In this document: piece by piece, positions 54,601 to 62,100 of the stretch
Layout: each line of letters opens with the position of its first letter
Position numbering within the stretch: position 1 is the first letter of the stretch
NCBI GenBank assembly: GCA_048500275.1
Contig: JASNYI010000002.1
Span: 1,054,001-1,118,000, forward strand
DNA length: 64,000 nt
Origin: UBA5066 sp048500275
GTDB taxonomy: Bacteria; Acidobacteriota; Thermoanaerobaculia; UBA5066
Direction: 5' to 3'
Notes under the pieces: generated by a model
The model's database searches: none
Seen by the model: only the letters and a program-made list of their open reading frames with translations
What the model was told of the DNA's origin: nothing
Program-made: the position numbers and the translations under genes

Positions 54601-55210
54601 TGCCGGTCTCCTTCGCGAGCCGAAGGAGGTCGGGAAGGAGCTGGCGCTGGATCGGGAGCCCGTGGTCCATCAGCTCGATGAAGTACCGGTCCTTCCCGAA
54701 GAGGGACTGGTACCGGAGGGCCGTCTCCTTCGCCCCGGCGAAATCCCCCGTAAGGAGCTTCTGGGAAACCTCGGACTTGACGCACCCCGACAGCGCGACG
54801 AGGCCCTCGTGGTGCCTCTCCAGGAGCTCCCAGTCCATCCGGGGCTTGTAGTAGAAGCCCTCGAGGAAGGCCTGGCTCACGAGGTAGGAGAGGTTGCGAT
54901 AGCCCGCCGGCGACTCGGCGAGGAGCGTCAGGTGGTAGTTTTTCCCCTCGCCGTCGACCGTCTTCACCGCCTCCCGGTCGAACCGTGACCCGGGCGCGAT
55001 GTAGGCCTCGACGCCGAGGATCGGCTTCAGGCCGCCCTTGATCGCCTCCGACTGGATCTCGAAGGCGCCGAACATGTTCCCGTGGTCCGTCACCGCCACG
55101 GCCGACATTCCGCTCTTGGCGACGTGCTTGATGAGGTCCTTCGTCCGGTTCGCGCCGTCGAGGAGGGAGTACTGCGTGTGCAGGTGGAGGTGGACGAAGT
55201 CGGACGACAT
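51671..55210 (-). CDS. dnaE: DNA polymerase III subunit alpha
   Basis: DnaE is the replicative polymerase subunit. The 1179-aa protein has the N-terminal PHP domain (FVHLHLHTQYSLLDGANRTK), the catalytic palm with MPDIDVDLCERRRGEVIEY near residue 416, and the beta-binding and helix-hairpin-helix regions. The OB domain lies near 990-1090 (VKIVALLASLKKTQIKKGQN). Length and layout match DnaE1. The ATG lies 9 nt after a TAGAAT hexamer and has no Shine-Dalgarno sequence. It heads the dnaE-cca-hypothetical-rsmD operon. Confidence 0.97.
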   Translation of the reverse strand: MSSDFVHLHLHTQYSLLDGANRTKDLIKHVAKSGMSAVAVTDHGNMFGAFEIQSEAIKGGLKPILGVEAYIAPGSRFDREAVKTVDGEGKNYHLTLLAESPAGYRNLSYLVSQAFLEGFYYKPRMDWELLERHHEGLVALSGCVKSEVSQKLLTGDFAGAKETALRYQSLFGKDRYFIELMDHGLPIQRQLLPDLLRLAKETGIPLVATNDAHYLQRDDAEAQDVLLCIGMGKTVNDARRMKFYNSEFYVKNPGEMTETFRPWSLEAVKNSVAIADRVAPKVIVDTELKLPTFPLPEESGGPDDYLQRLSADGLERRLAPIAEMLAAGRTKHPRKAYDERLAWELSVIRKIGLSAYFLIVWDFIKFAKDSGIPVGPGRGSAAGSLVAWTLGITDVDPLRYDLLFERFLNPDRISMPDIDVDLCERRRGEVIEYVRKKYGRDNVGQIITFNSMKARAVIRDVGRALDVPLAEVNKLCSMIPSNPGKPVTLSEARKSVKELSDALAANEGYRKLFDLGERLEGVSRHAGVHAAGVLIAPRPLVEYLPLYKNNNDEITTQFEMKSVDKMGLLKMDFLGLITLTILDDAVKSAQRRTGRQIELATIPLNDPDVFRLFSEGRTDGIFQFESSGMRDLLRRVQPSVFSDLAALNALYRPGALDAGTVEVYIERRRGKKFDYPLPQLEPLLRETHGVLVYQEQVMLAARAVAGYTPGEADGLRKSIGKKDEGALKAEGEKFIKRSVENGVQKKKAEELWELILPFGRYGFNKSHSVVYALLAYQTAWMKVHFPVDFMAATLTAASGKSEDVVKYVNACREMKIPVLPPDVNSSQLSFSPDGEAIRFGLGAVKGVGEGAVHSVLEARAADGPFVSLTDFCCRVNVRLNNRKVIEALIRSGSFDSLGKSRAALAAGVDSAMEVAASEKKSLDSGQGGLFAEEVAQERSDRFPDLPEWSPDERIRYEKETLGFYITGHPLARFEEEIDLFGDVTADHVSERVDQNVKIVALLASLKKTQIKKGQNEGKMMAKGVLEDLTGSVPVTIFAALLERTGPWLAEGRPVLVSGVVRSSSAPGSPEPEGESGSVPVELIAREIQPLEGMREASASEIRLVAPVPGTLDETFVAVREILESSPGSIPVSLEVRRAGHWEATVRAAGRLAVRPTPELTRGLERLLGPGSVRYVYARS

Positions 55211-55219
55211 GCCGGTCGG

Positions 55220-55225
55220 ATTCTA
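55220..55225 (-). promoter_or_regulatory. -10 hexamer of a near-leaderless promoter for dnaE
   Basis: On the minus strand TAGAAT ends 9 nt before the ATG of dnaE. The spacing is longer than at the other sites by 1-3 nt, so a leader of 0-3 nt is expected. Confidence 0.5.
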
Positions 55226-55277
55226 GGTGGAGACCCTGCCCGGGAGGAGCCGACCGTGGCGGCGACCCGGAGCCCGG

Positions 55278-55304
55278 CGGGGCCGGGGCCGGGGCCGGGC
55301 CCCG
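55278..55304. repeat. GGGGCC repeat tract with a GC palindrome
   Basis: On the plus strand, three GGGGCC units (55278-55295) are followed by GGG at 55296-55298. They give four G-runs separated by CC, which can form a G-quadruplex. The same tract contains CCGGGGCC-g-GGCCCCGG (55288-55304), a perfect hairpin. It lies between the RRM gene and the dnaE promoter, both on the minus strand, and may act as a terminator. Confidence 0.5.
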
Positions 55305-55383
55305 GCACGCCGGAATACACAAAGGGCGACACGACGGAAGGCCGTGCCGCCCTGATTCCTGCCAGGTACCGGGAAACCGGGAG

Positions 55384-55731
55384 CTAGTAGCGCCCGCCGC
55401 CGCCGCCGTAGCCGCCGCGGCCGCCGCCCCCACCGTAGCCCCCCCCTCCGCCGTAGCCGCCACGACCGCCGCCGCCGCCGCCCGTGCGGGCTTCCTGCGG
55501 GCGGGCCTCGTTCACGCGGAGCGTCCGGCCACCGTGCTCCTGGCCGTTCAGGGCGCTCATGGCGCTCTGGGCGTCGCTGTCGTTCATCTCGACGAAGCCG
55601 AAGCCCTTCGACTGGCCGGAGTCGCGATCGGACACGACGCGGGCGGAGTGAACCTCACCGAAGGCCTCGAAGAGGCCGCGGAGAGAGCTGTCGTCAGCTG
55701 TATAGGGGAGGTTTCCGACGTAGAGCTTCAT
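55384..55731 (-). CDS. RRM-domain RNA-binding protein with a Gly-rich tail
   Basis: This 115-aa protein is a single RNA recognition motif plus a glycine/tyrosine-rich tail, like bacterial Rbp and plant glycine-rich proteins. RNP2 is KLYVGNLPY at residues 2-10 and RNP1 is KGFGFVEM near 41. The last 35 residues are repeats of GGGY and GGR. Such proteins act as RNA chaperones, often in the cold. It has a canonical promoter and a long leader of about 123 nt, which hints at post-transcriptional control. Confidence 0.92.
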   Translation of the reverse strand: MKLYVGNLPYTADDSSLRGLFEAFGEVHSARVVSDRDSGQSKGFGFVEMNDSDAQSAMSALNGQEHGGRTLRVNEARPQEARTGGGGGGRGGYGGGGGYGGGGGRGGYGGGGGRY

Positions 55732-55861
55732 TTCGTTCTCGGGATCCTTGTTCTGTGCGCGCCGAGGCGAGCGGGGTTGCGGGGTCGGCGCGGTTCCGAG
55801 CCGACGGGGAACAAGTCAGAACCGTTCAAGCCGCCTTTCGGAGACCGAACGGGTCCTTTCT

Positions 55862-55890
55862 ACGACAACACGCCTTCCCCGGGAAGTCAA
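55862..55890 (-). promoter_or_regulatory. Promoter of the RRM gene with a long leader
   Basis: On the minus strand TTGACT (55890..55885) and the extended -10 TGtTGTCGT (hexamer 55867..55862) are spaced by 17 bp. The predicted start near 55855 leaves about 123 nt before the ATG at 55731. That leader contains no coding sequence. Confidence 0.5.
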
Positions 55891-55923
55891 CACCCGGATT
55901 GGCCCACGGTTCGCCGCGCCGCG

Positions 55924-57462
55924 TCACTCCCACTCGATGGTGGCAGGGGGTTTCGAGGTCACGTCGTAGACGACCCTGTTCACGCCCCTCACCTCGCCGA
56001 CGACCCGGCTCGCCACGCGATCGAGGAGGTCGTGCGGGAGGCGGGCCCAGTCGGCCGTCATGTAGTCGACCGTCGTCACCGCCCGGAGCGCCGCGACGTT
56101 CTCGTAGGTCCGGCCGTCCCCCATGACGCCCACCGACTGGACGGGGAGAAGCACGGCGAAGGCCTGGGCCGTCCGCTCGTAGTCTCCCGAGGCGCGCAGC
56201 TCCTCCATGAAGATCGCGTCGGCCTCCTGGAGAATCCGCACCCTTTCGCGCGTCACCTCGCCGGGGATCCTCACGGCGAGGCCGGGTCCGGGGAACGGGT
56301 GCCGGTAGAGCATGTCGTGCGGGATCCCGAGCTCCTCGCCGAGCCGCCGCACCTCGTCCTTGAAGAGCTCCCGGAGCGGCTCCACGAGCTTGAACCCGAG
56401 CTTCTCCGGGAGGCCGCCGACGTTGTGGTGCGTCTTGATGACGGCGGACGGGCCGTGGATGGAGACGGACTCGATGACGTCCGGGTAGAGCGTCCCCTGC
56501 GCGAGCCACGCCGCGCCGTCGACCGCCTTCGCGTTCTCGGTAAAGGCGTCGATGAAGAGGCCGCCGATGATCTTCCGCTTCCTCTCGGGCTCGGTCACGC
56601 CGGCGAGGGCCTCGAAGAACCGGTCGGAGGCGTCGACGCCGGTCACCGGCAGACCCAGGTGTCGGAACGCCTCGAGGACGTGCCGGCCCTCGTCCTTCCG
56701 GAGGAGACCGGTGTCGACGAACACCCCGCGGAAGCGCTCCCCTACCGCCTCGCGGATCAGGACTGCCGCGACCGTCGAGTCGACGCCGCCGGAAAGCCCG
56801 CCGAGGACGACCCCCTCGGTCACCGTCTCGCGGATCTTCGCGACCGCCGAGTCCCGGAAGCTCGCCATCGTCCAGCGCGGCGAGCATCTGCAGACGTCGT
56901 AGAGGAAGGACTCGAGCATCGCCGCGCCGTGCTCGGTGTGGTGGACCTCCGGGTGGAACTGCAGCCCGTAGAGGCCGCGGGCGGCGTCTTCGAAAGCCGC
57001 GACGGGGGCGTTCGTCGTCCGCGCCGTCACCTCGAATCCCTCGGGGATGCTCTCCACGTGGTCGCCATGGCTCATCCAGACCGTCTCGGTCGGTCCGAGA
57101 GAGCGCAAGAGGCGCCCGCCCGCGACCTCGACGACGGCCCGACCGTATTCCCGGCCCGGGGCGCGTCCGACCCCACCTCCGAACCGGCGCGCCATCAGCT
57201 GCATCCCGTAGCAGAGGCCGAGGACCGGGATCCCGAGATCGAACACGCCCTCGTCTCCGCGGGGCGCCTTCTCGTCGTAGACGCTCGACGGGCCTCCCGA
57301 AAGGACGATTCCCTTCGGCGCGAGCGCCCGGAGCTCGGCCGCCGAGGTCGAGAAAGGAAGGACGACGGAGCGGACCCGCGCCTCGCGAATCCGCCGGGCG
57401 ATGATCTGCGTGTACTGGGAGCCGAAGTCGAGGACGACGACGGTGTCGAAGGTGGGTGTCAC
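55924..57462 (-). CDS. guaA: GMP synthase (glutamine-hydrolysing)
   Basis: GuaA converts XMP to GMP with glutamine as nitrogen donor. The 512-aa protein has the class I amidotransferase domain (VVLDFGSQYTQIIARRIRE, LGLCYGMQLMARRFGG with the catalytic Cys, GLQFHPEVHHTEHG). The ATP pyrophosphatase has GLSGGVDSTVAAVLI near residue 224, and the dimerisation domain ends RVVYDVTSKPPATIEWE. The GTG start lies 6 nt after a TATGAT hexamer, so the mRNA is probably leaderless. Confidence 0.97.
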   Translation of the reverse strand: MTPTFDTVVVLDFGSQYTQIIARRIREARVRSVVLPFSTSAAELRALAPKGIVLSGGPSSVYDEKAPRGDEGVFDLGIPVLGLCYGMQLMARRFGGGVGRAPGREYGRAVVEVAGGRLLRSLGPTETVWMSHGDHVESIPEGFEVTARTTNAPVAAFEDAARGLYGLQFHPEVHHTEHGAAMLESFLYDVCRCSPRWTMASFRDSAVAKIRETVTEGVVLGGLSGGVDSTVAAVLIREAVGERFRGVFVDTGLLRKDEGRHVLEAFRHLGLPVTGVDASDRFFEALAGVTEPERKRKIIGGLFIDAFTENAKAVDGAAWLAQGTLYPDVIESVSIHGPSAVIKTHHNVGGLPEKLGFKLVEPLRELFKDEVRRLGEELGIPHDMLYRHPFPGPGLAVRIPGEVTRERVRILQEADAIFMEELRASGDYERTAQAFAVLLPVQSVGVMGDGRTYENVAALRAVTTVDYMTADWARLPHDLLDRVASRVVGEVRGVNRVVYDVTSKPPATIEWE

Positions 57463-57468
57463 GCGGTG

Positions 57469-57474
57469 ATCATA
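57469..57474 (-). promoter_or_regulatory. -10 hexamer of a leaderless promoter for guaA
   Basis: On the minus strand TATGAT ends 6 nt before the guaA GTG. The hexamer contains the TGA stop of the upstream membrane-protein gene (57472..57470). Confidence 0.55.
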
Positions 57475-58027
57475 GCCCGCGCTCCCGGGGCGCGACGCGA
57501 CGTGCGACGCGCGCCAGCGCCCTTGGCACCGACGCGAGGAGGGCCAGGAGAAGGCCGACCCCGAGCGCCACGAACGGGACCAGCGCGACGAAGACCGGCG
57601 CCACGTTCACGCCCCCGGGAAGCTCCCCTCCATGCGCGACCCCGGGGAGAAGGGAGCCGACCACGCCGGCCAGGAGCACCGAGCTCGCGAAGAGGGTCCA
57701 GAACGCCTCCGGAGAAAGCGTCGCCGGGCGCCGTGTGGCCGCGGGGCGCGGCTCCTTGCGCCAGAGCGACGCCGACGCCGAGGCGCCCACGTCGGCCAGG
57801 AACAGGAGGACGCCGGACACGAGATACGGGACGACGAAGAAGAGGGTGGCCACGACGACGAACCGCGCCGTCGCCGATCGGGGCATCCCCGAGCCGAGCA
57901 CCTCGGCGAGGAACGGATAGACCGTGAAGGTGGTGGCGGCCCTCGGCCCCGCCGAAAGGTACGCAAGGAGTCCCGCCACGTAGGCGAGCGGCGCGAGGAC
58001 GAGGAAACCGCGAACGGTGCGGAACAC
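57470..58027 (-). CDS. Hypothetical membrane protein, four helices
   Basis: I do not recognise this 185-aa inner-membrane protein. Hydrophobic helices lie at about 8-27 (FLVLAPLAYVAGLLAYLSAG), 55-80 (FVVVATLFFVVPYLVSGVLL), 108-130 and 145-165. A basic, Pro-rich cytoplasmic loop (about 88-105) and a basic C-terminus suggest cytoplasmic ends. Its GTG start lies 7 nt after a TATACT hexamer. guaA begins 7 bp after its stop, but the separate promoter means the two need not be linked. Confidence 0.6.
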   Translation of the reverse strand: MFRTVRGFLVLAPLAYVAGLLAYLSAGPRAATTFTVYPFLAEVLGSGMPRSATARFVVVATLFFVVPYLVSGVLLFLADVGASASASLWRKEPRPAATRRPATLSPEAFWTLFASSVLLAGVVGSLLPGVAHGGELPGGVNVAPVFVALVPFVALGVGLLLALLASVPRALARVARRVAPRERGL

Positions 58028-58034
58028 GGAAGCG

Positions 58035-58040
58035 AGTATA
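58035..58040 (-). promoter_or_regulatory. -10 hexamer of a leaderless promoter (membrane protein gene)
   Basis: On the minus strand TATACT, the closest match to TATAAT in the window, ends 7 nt before the GTG at 58027. Confidence 0.55.
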
Positions 58041-58050
58041 GGAGGCAGGA

Positions 58051-58752
58051 TCAGGAACCCGCAGGTTCCCCCGTCCAGAGGGCCATGACCTTCCGGACGT
58101 AGTCGCGCGTCTCCCTGTACGGCGGTATCCCGTCGTAGGTCTCCACGGCCCCCTCGCCGGCGTTGTAGGCGGCGAGGACCTTCTCGGCCTCGTGCTCCCC
58201 GAAACGTTCGGCGAGAAGCGAGAGGTACCGGGCGCCGCCCCGGACGTTCTGCGCCGGGTCGAAAGACCGCGTCACCCCGAGCCTGCGGGCCGTGGCGGGC
58301 ATGAGCTGCATCAGGCCGCGCGCCCCCTTCGGCGAGACGGCTCGCGGCCTCCAGGCCGACTCCACGCGGATGACGGCGGCGACGAGCGCCGGGTCCAGGC
58401 GGTGGGCGGTCGCCGCCGACTCGACGAGCCCGGCGTACTTCGCGGGCGCGCCGTGGGGCCTTCCCGTCGGCGTCCGCACGGACATCCGGGGCCTCAGCAG
58501 AGCGGACGGCGGCGCAGGGGCGGGAAGGAAGGCCGCCGGGTCGATCTCGTCGTCGACGATCCTCTCGACGCGCTCGATCGGCAGGACGATCTCGCCTCCG
58601 CCGTAGAGCGTCAGGCGGATCCGCTCCTCTCCGACCATCTCGAACGCCGTGACCTTCAGGTGCCTCCCCTCCTCGAGGACGACGAGCGCCCCCTGGACCG
58701 GGACGGCTCCGAGGAGGCCGACGAGGAGGAGGGCGAGCGCGGCCCTACGCAC
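58051..58752 (-). CDS. Lytic transglycosylase (SLT domain)
   Basis: This 233-aa exported enzyme cleaves peptidoglycan glycan strands. Starting at the GTG at 58752 gives a clean signal peptide (RRAALALLLVGLLGAVPVQG). A roughly 60-residue beta-rich region follows (VTAFEMVGEERIRLTLYGGG). The SLT domain has the catalytic Glu in VIRVESAWRPRAVSPKGARG and GLMQLMPATARRLGV. ILAAYNAGEGAVE-type and PPYRETRDYVRKV motifs close it. A longer start at 58785 would put 11 residues before the signal. The start overlaps xerD by 8 bp. Confidence 0.9.
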   Translation of the reverse strand: MRRAALALLLVGLLGAVPVQGALVVLEEGRHLKVTAFEMVGEERIRLTLYGGGEIVLPIERVERIVDDEIDPAAFLPAPAPPSALLRPRMSVRTPTGRPHGAPAKYAGLVESAATAHRLDPALVAAVIRVESAWRPRAVSPKGARGLMQLMPATARRLGVTRSFDPAQNVRGGARYLSLLAERFGEHEAEKVLAAYNAGEGAVETYDGIPPYRETRDYVRKVMALWTGEPAGS

Positions 58753-59671
58753 GGGGATGGCTCCGGTCGTAGACGCGCCGGGCACGCGTTCTGGAAACGT
58801 GCGTGTAGATCTCGGTCGTGGCGATGCTCGCGTGCCCCAGCATCATCTGGATCGCGCGAAGGTCCGCCTCGCCGTCGACGAGGTGGGTGGCAAAGGAGTG
58901 CCGGAGGACGTGGGGCGACACCGCTCCCTCGTCGAGGCCGGCCTTCTTCGCCGCCTTCTTGAGCGCCAGGAAGATCGTCTGGCGGGTGATCGGCCGCCCC
59001 GCTGCGCCAGGGAAGAGCCACGGAGAGGACGCAGCTCCGCGCCGGCTCGCCCTCGGCCCCGTCACCCAGCGCCCGACCCACCGGGCCGACGAGTCCGCGA
59101 TCGGGACCACCCTTTCCTTCGACCCCTTCCCCTTCACGACGAGAAATCCGTCGGGGAGGTGGAGTGAGCCCAGCCGAAGCGTCGCGAGCTCGGAAACGCG
59201 GACGCCGCAGGCGTAGAGGAGCTCGATCATCGCCTTGTCGCGAAGCCCCCTCGCCGTCTCCACGTCGGGCGCGTCGAGGAGCCGGTCGACCTCCAGCCGG
59301 GACAGGAGCTTCGGAAGAGTCGTCCAGCGCCGGGGGTTCTCGAGCCCCGAGGTCGGGTCCGTGGGAATCCTCTTCTCGGCGAAGAGGAAACGGAAGAGGC
59401 CCCGGAGGGCCGAGGTGGCGCGGGCGATGGAGCGGGGGGACGCCCCCTCGGATCGTCGTAGGCCGAACCAGCGGACCAGGTCCTGCCGCCCGACCTCCCC
59501 GACCGCGAGCCCCTCGGCGTCGAGGTGCCGGCCGAACGCCGACAGGTCACGCCGGTAGGCCTCGAGGGAGTTGTGCGCGAGACCCTTCTCGACGGCCAGG
59601 TGGTCGAGGAAGAGAGGCAGGTCTCGAAGGAAGAACTCGCTCGGCGCGGCCTCCTCCATGGAAGCGTCCAC
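58745..59671 (-). CDS. xerD: Tyrosine recombinase XerD
   Basis: XerC/XerD recombinases resolve chromosome dimers at dif. The 308-aa protein has the N-terminal SAM-like domain (FLDHLAVEKGLAHNSLEAYR). The catalytic residues lie in YACGVRVSELATLRLGSLHL (Arg), HVLRHSFATHLVDGEADLRA (His-x-x-Arg), GHASIATTEIYTHV (His and the Tyr nucleophile). No partner xerC is in the window, and XerC cannot be excluded. The GTG lies 6 nt after TAGAAT. The gene is divergent from hppD across a 105-bp gap. Confidence 0.92.
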   Translation of the reverse strand: MDASMEEAAPSEFFLRDLPLFLDHLAVEKGLAHNSLEAYRRDLSAFGRHLDAEGLAVGEVGRQDLVRWFGLRRSEGASPRSIARATSALRGLFRFLFAEKRIPTDPTSGLENPRRWTTLPKLLSRLEVDRLLDAPDVETARGLRDKAMIELLYACGVRVSELATLRLGSLHLPDGFLVVKGKGSKERVVPIADSSARWVGRWVTGPRASRRGAASSPWLFPGAAGRPITRQTIFLALKKAAKKAGLDEGAVSPHVLRHSFATHLVDGEADLRAIQMMLGHASIATTEIYTHVSRTRARRVYDRSHPRA

Positions 59672-59677
59672 GAGTCG

Positions 59678-59683
59678 ATTCTA
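59678..59683 (-). promoter_or_regulatory. -10 hexamer of a leaderless promoter for xerD
   Basis: On the minus strand TAGAAT ends 6 nt before the xerD GTG. No -35 box is evident at 16-19 bp. Confidence 0.55.
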
Positions 59684-59763
59684 CGGACCCGCCCCGCCCA
59701 CCGTCGCAGTCGCGGGAGGCCCTTGCCCTCGGCACGGTTTCGCGGCCCGCCGGCAATCCCTCT

Positions 59764-59769
59764 TAGAAT
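59764..59769 (+). promoter_or_regulatory. -10 hexamer of a leaderless promoter for hppD
   Basis: TAGAAT lies 7 nt before the ATG at 59777. With the divergent xerD promoter, both genes have the same hexamer and near-identical spacing in a 105-bp gap, and neither has a Shine-Dalgarno sequence. Confidence 0.55.
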
Positions 59770-59776
59770 CCGTCTC

Positions 59777-60940
59777 ATGAGCCAGGACCTCGGCATCGTC
59801 GGCTACGACTCCTTCCACTTCATCGTCAACGACCTCGGGCGGAGCCGCCGCTTCTACACGGAGGCGCTCGGGTTCACCGAGATCGCCCGGGCCTCCCGAG
59901 CCAAGGTGGAGAAAGGAGGCGAGGAGGCGAGCGTCTTCGGCGCGGGGCAGATCCGCGTCCTCGTTTCCACGCCGGCCCGCGAGGACTCGCGCGCCGCCCG
60001 CTGGCTGCGCATCCACCCGGACGGCATCTCGTCCCTGGCCTTCCGCGTCCGCGACGTCGACGCCGCCTGGCGCTTCCTCGAGCCGCGCGGCGCCACGTTC
60101 CTCTCGGAGATCCAGACGCACGAGGAGGGGGGGGGCTACTTCCGGACCTTCTCCATCGCCACGCCCCTCGACGACGTGACGTTCCGCTTCATCGAGCGCC
60201 GCGGGAGCTACCCGGCCTTCGCCCCCGACTTCGAAGCCGTCGGCGACGGCGTGCCGGTCGAGAACCCTCACGGCTTCGCCACCATCGACCACGTAACGTC
60301 CAACGCCTACACGATGCTCCCGGTCGTGAACTGGTACCGCGACGTCCTCGGCTTCGCCCGCTACTGGGACGTCGAGTTCCACACCTCGGAGGTCGACGGC
60401 GGCCAGAAGATGACCGGCTCGGGCCTGCGTTCCATCGTCATGGCGGACCCCGGCAGCGGCGTCAAGTTCGCCACGAACGAGCCGATGCGCCCCTTCTTCC
60501 GCGACAGCCAGATCAACCGGTTCTGCGAGGACCACCACGGCGCGGGGGTCCAGCACGTCGCCTTCCTCGTGAAGGAGATCATCCCGGCGGTCGAGAGCCT
60601 GAGGGAGCGCGGCGTGAAGTTCCTGACGGCTCCGCCCGCCTACTACGACCGCCTCCCGGCCCGTCTCGAGTCCGTGAAGGTGGCGAACGTCCGCGAGCCG
60701 ATGGACGACCTCCGCCGCAACCACATCCTCGTCGACGGCCAGGACGGCAAGTACATGCTCCAGATCTTCATGCAGGACGCCGGCGCCCTCTACGGCGACC
60801 ACCGCGCCGGGCCGTTCTTCTACGAGGTGATCCAGAGGGAAGGCGACAAGGGGTTCGGCTACGGAAACTTCCGCGCCCTCTTCGAGTCGATCGAGACGGC
60901 GCAGCGAAGCGACGCCGACTCGATCGAGGTCGTCGGCTGA
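59777..60940 (+). CDS. hppD: 4-hydroxyphenylpyruvate dioxygenase
   Basis: This iron enzyme makes homogentisate from 4-hydroxyphenylpyruvate in tyrosine catabolism. The 387-aa protein has two vicinal-oxygen-chelate halves. Iron ligands are visible as His172 (IDHVTSNAYTM), His260 (GVQHVAFLVKEI) and Glu350 (PFFYEVIQREGDKGFGYGNF). The start ATG lies 7 nt after a -10 hexamer. hmgA follows 2 bp downstream, so two successive steps of the pathway are encoded together. Confidence 0.96.
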   Translation: MSQDLGIVGYDSFHFIVNDLGRSRRFYTEALGFTEIARASRAKVEKGGEEASVFGAGQIRVLVSTPAREDSRAARWLRIHPDGISSLAFRVRDVDAAWRFLEPRGATFLSEIQTHEEGGGYFRTFSIATPLDDVTFRFIERRGSYPAFAPDFEAVGDGVPVENPHGFATIDHVTSNAYTMLPVVNWYRDVLGFARYWDVEFHTSEVDGGQKMTGSGLRSIVMADPGSGVKFATNEPMRPFFRDSQINRFCEDHHGAGVQHVAFLVKEIIPAVESLRERGVKFLTAPPAYYDRLPARLESVKVANVREPMDDLRRNHILVDGQDGKYMLQIFMQDAGALYGDHRAGPFFYEVIQREGDKGFGYGNFRALFESIETAQRSDADSIEVVG

Positions 60941-60942
60941 CG

Positions 60943-62100
60943 ATGATCGACAGGATGCAGCTCGGCGAGGTGCCGCCGAAGCCCCACATCGCCTTCCGCT
61001 CCCCCGAGGGGCGCCTCCGTTTCGAGGAGTGCTTCACCCGCCTCGGGTTCGACGGCGAGTTCTCCATCCTCTACCACGAGGAGCCCCCGATGGCCGACCG
61101 CGCCATCGGGCCTTCCGAGCCCGGGCCGCTCGACCGGAAAGCCCCGGACTGGGGAGAAGAGCAGCCGCTCCTGCGGCGCCTCGTCCTCGGCGACAAGGCG
61201 CCCGCGGGGTGGACCCCGATCTGCGGCAACGCCGACGTCGTCGTGTCGCTCTTCGAGCTTCCCGCCGCTCCCCTTCCCCAGTCCGGCTTCGCCAACGGCG
61301 ACGGCGACGACCTCCTCTACGTCTATTCGGGCCGCGCGACGCTCGAGTCGCCGTTCGGCGACCTCGAGGTCGCGGCGGGCGACTACGCCCTCGTGCCGAG
61401 GAGCGTCGTCCACCGCTGGCGGATCGAAGAGCACCTCTCGGGAATCGCGTTCGAGCTCAGGGGCGGGTTCCACGTCCCGGCGCAGTTCCGCAACAACGTG
61501 GGCCAGCTCCGCATGGACGCTCCCTACACGCACCGCGACTTCAGGCGCCCCGCATTCCGCGGGCCCCGGCCGGGGCCCCGGGAGATCCTCGTGAAGAGGG
61601 GCGACCGGTTCGTCCGCCGCGAGCCGGCCGCCTCGCCGTTCGGCGTCGTCGGCTGGGACGGCACGGTCTGGCCGTTCGCCTTCCCGATCCTCTCCTTCCA
61701 GCCGAAGACCGGCCTCGTCCACCTCCCACCTACGATCCACGGCACTTTCGCCGCCCGTGGGGCGCTCGTCTGCTCCTTCGTCCCGCGCGTCACCGACTTC
61801 CACCCCGAGGCGATCCCCTGCCCCTACCCCCACTCGTCGGTCGACTGCGACGAGGTGATCTATTACGTCCGCGGCAACTTCACGAGCCGCCGCGGGGTCG
61901 GTCCCAAGGCCGTCTCACTCCACCCCGCCGGGATCCCTCACGGACCTCACCCCGGGGCGTACGAGGCCTCCATCGGGACCCGGTCCACGGACGAGCTGGC
62001 CGTCATGATCGACACGTTCCTCCCCCTCCGCGTCACCGGGCAGGCGCGCTCCCTCGAGCTCTCCGGCTACCACGACTCCTGGACTCCGAAGGCCCCGTGA
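60943..62100 (+). CDS. hmgA: Homogentisate 1,2-dioxygenase
   Basis: This non-haem iron dioxygenase opens the homogentisate ring to maleylacetoacetate. The 385-aa cupin-type protein has VYSGRATLESPFGDLEVAAG, DYALVPRSVVHRW, and a C-terminal iron site around His297, Glu304 and His333 (CDEVIYYVRGNFTSR; HPAGIPHGPHPG). It is shorter than the 430-445 aa of the human and fungal enzymes, so it belongs to the short bacterial group. It is coupled to hppD (2-bp gap) and hom (GTGA overlap). The fumarylacetoacetase and isomerase genes are not here. Confidence 0.88.
   Translation: MIDRMQLGEVPPKPHIAFRSPEGRLRFEECFTRLGFDGEFSILYHEEPPMADRAIGPSEPGPLDRKAPDWGEEQPLLRRLVLGDKAPAGWTPICGNADVVVSLFELPAAPLPQSGFANGDGDDLLYVYSGRATLESPFGDLEVAAGDYALVPRSVVHRWRIEEHLSGIAFELRGGFHVPAQFRNNVGQLRMDAPYTHRDFRRPAFRGPRPGPREILVKRGDRFVRREPAASPFGVVGWDGTVWPFAFPILSFQPKTGLVHLPPTIHGTFAARGALVCSFVPRVTDFHPEAIPCPYPHSSVDCDEVIYYVRGNFTSRRGVGPKAVSLHPAGIPHGPHPGAYEASIGTRSTDELAVMIDTFLPLRVTGQARSLELSGYHDSWTPKAP

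Noticed and set aside
52652..54988. A 778-aa plus-strand frame opposite dnaE
   Set aside because: It is a shadow of dnaE with low-complexity charged sequence and no family motifs.
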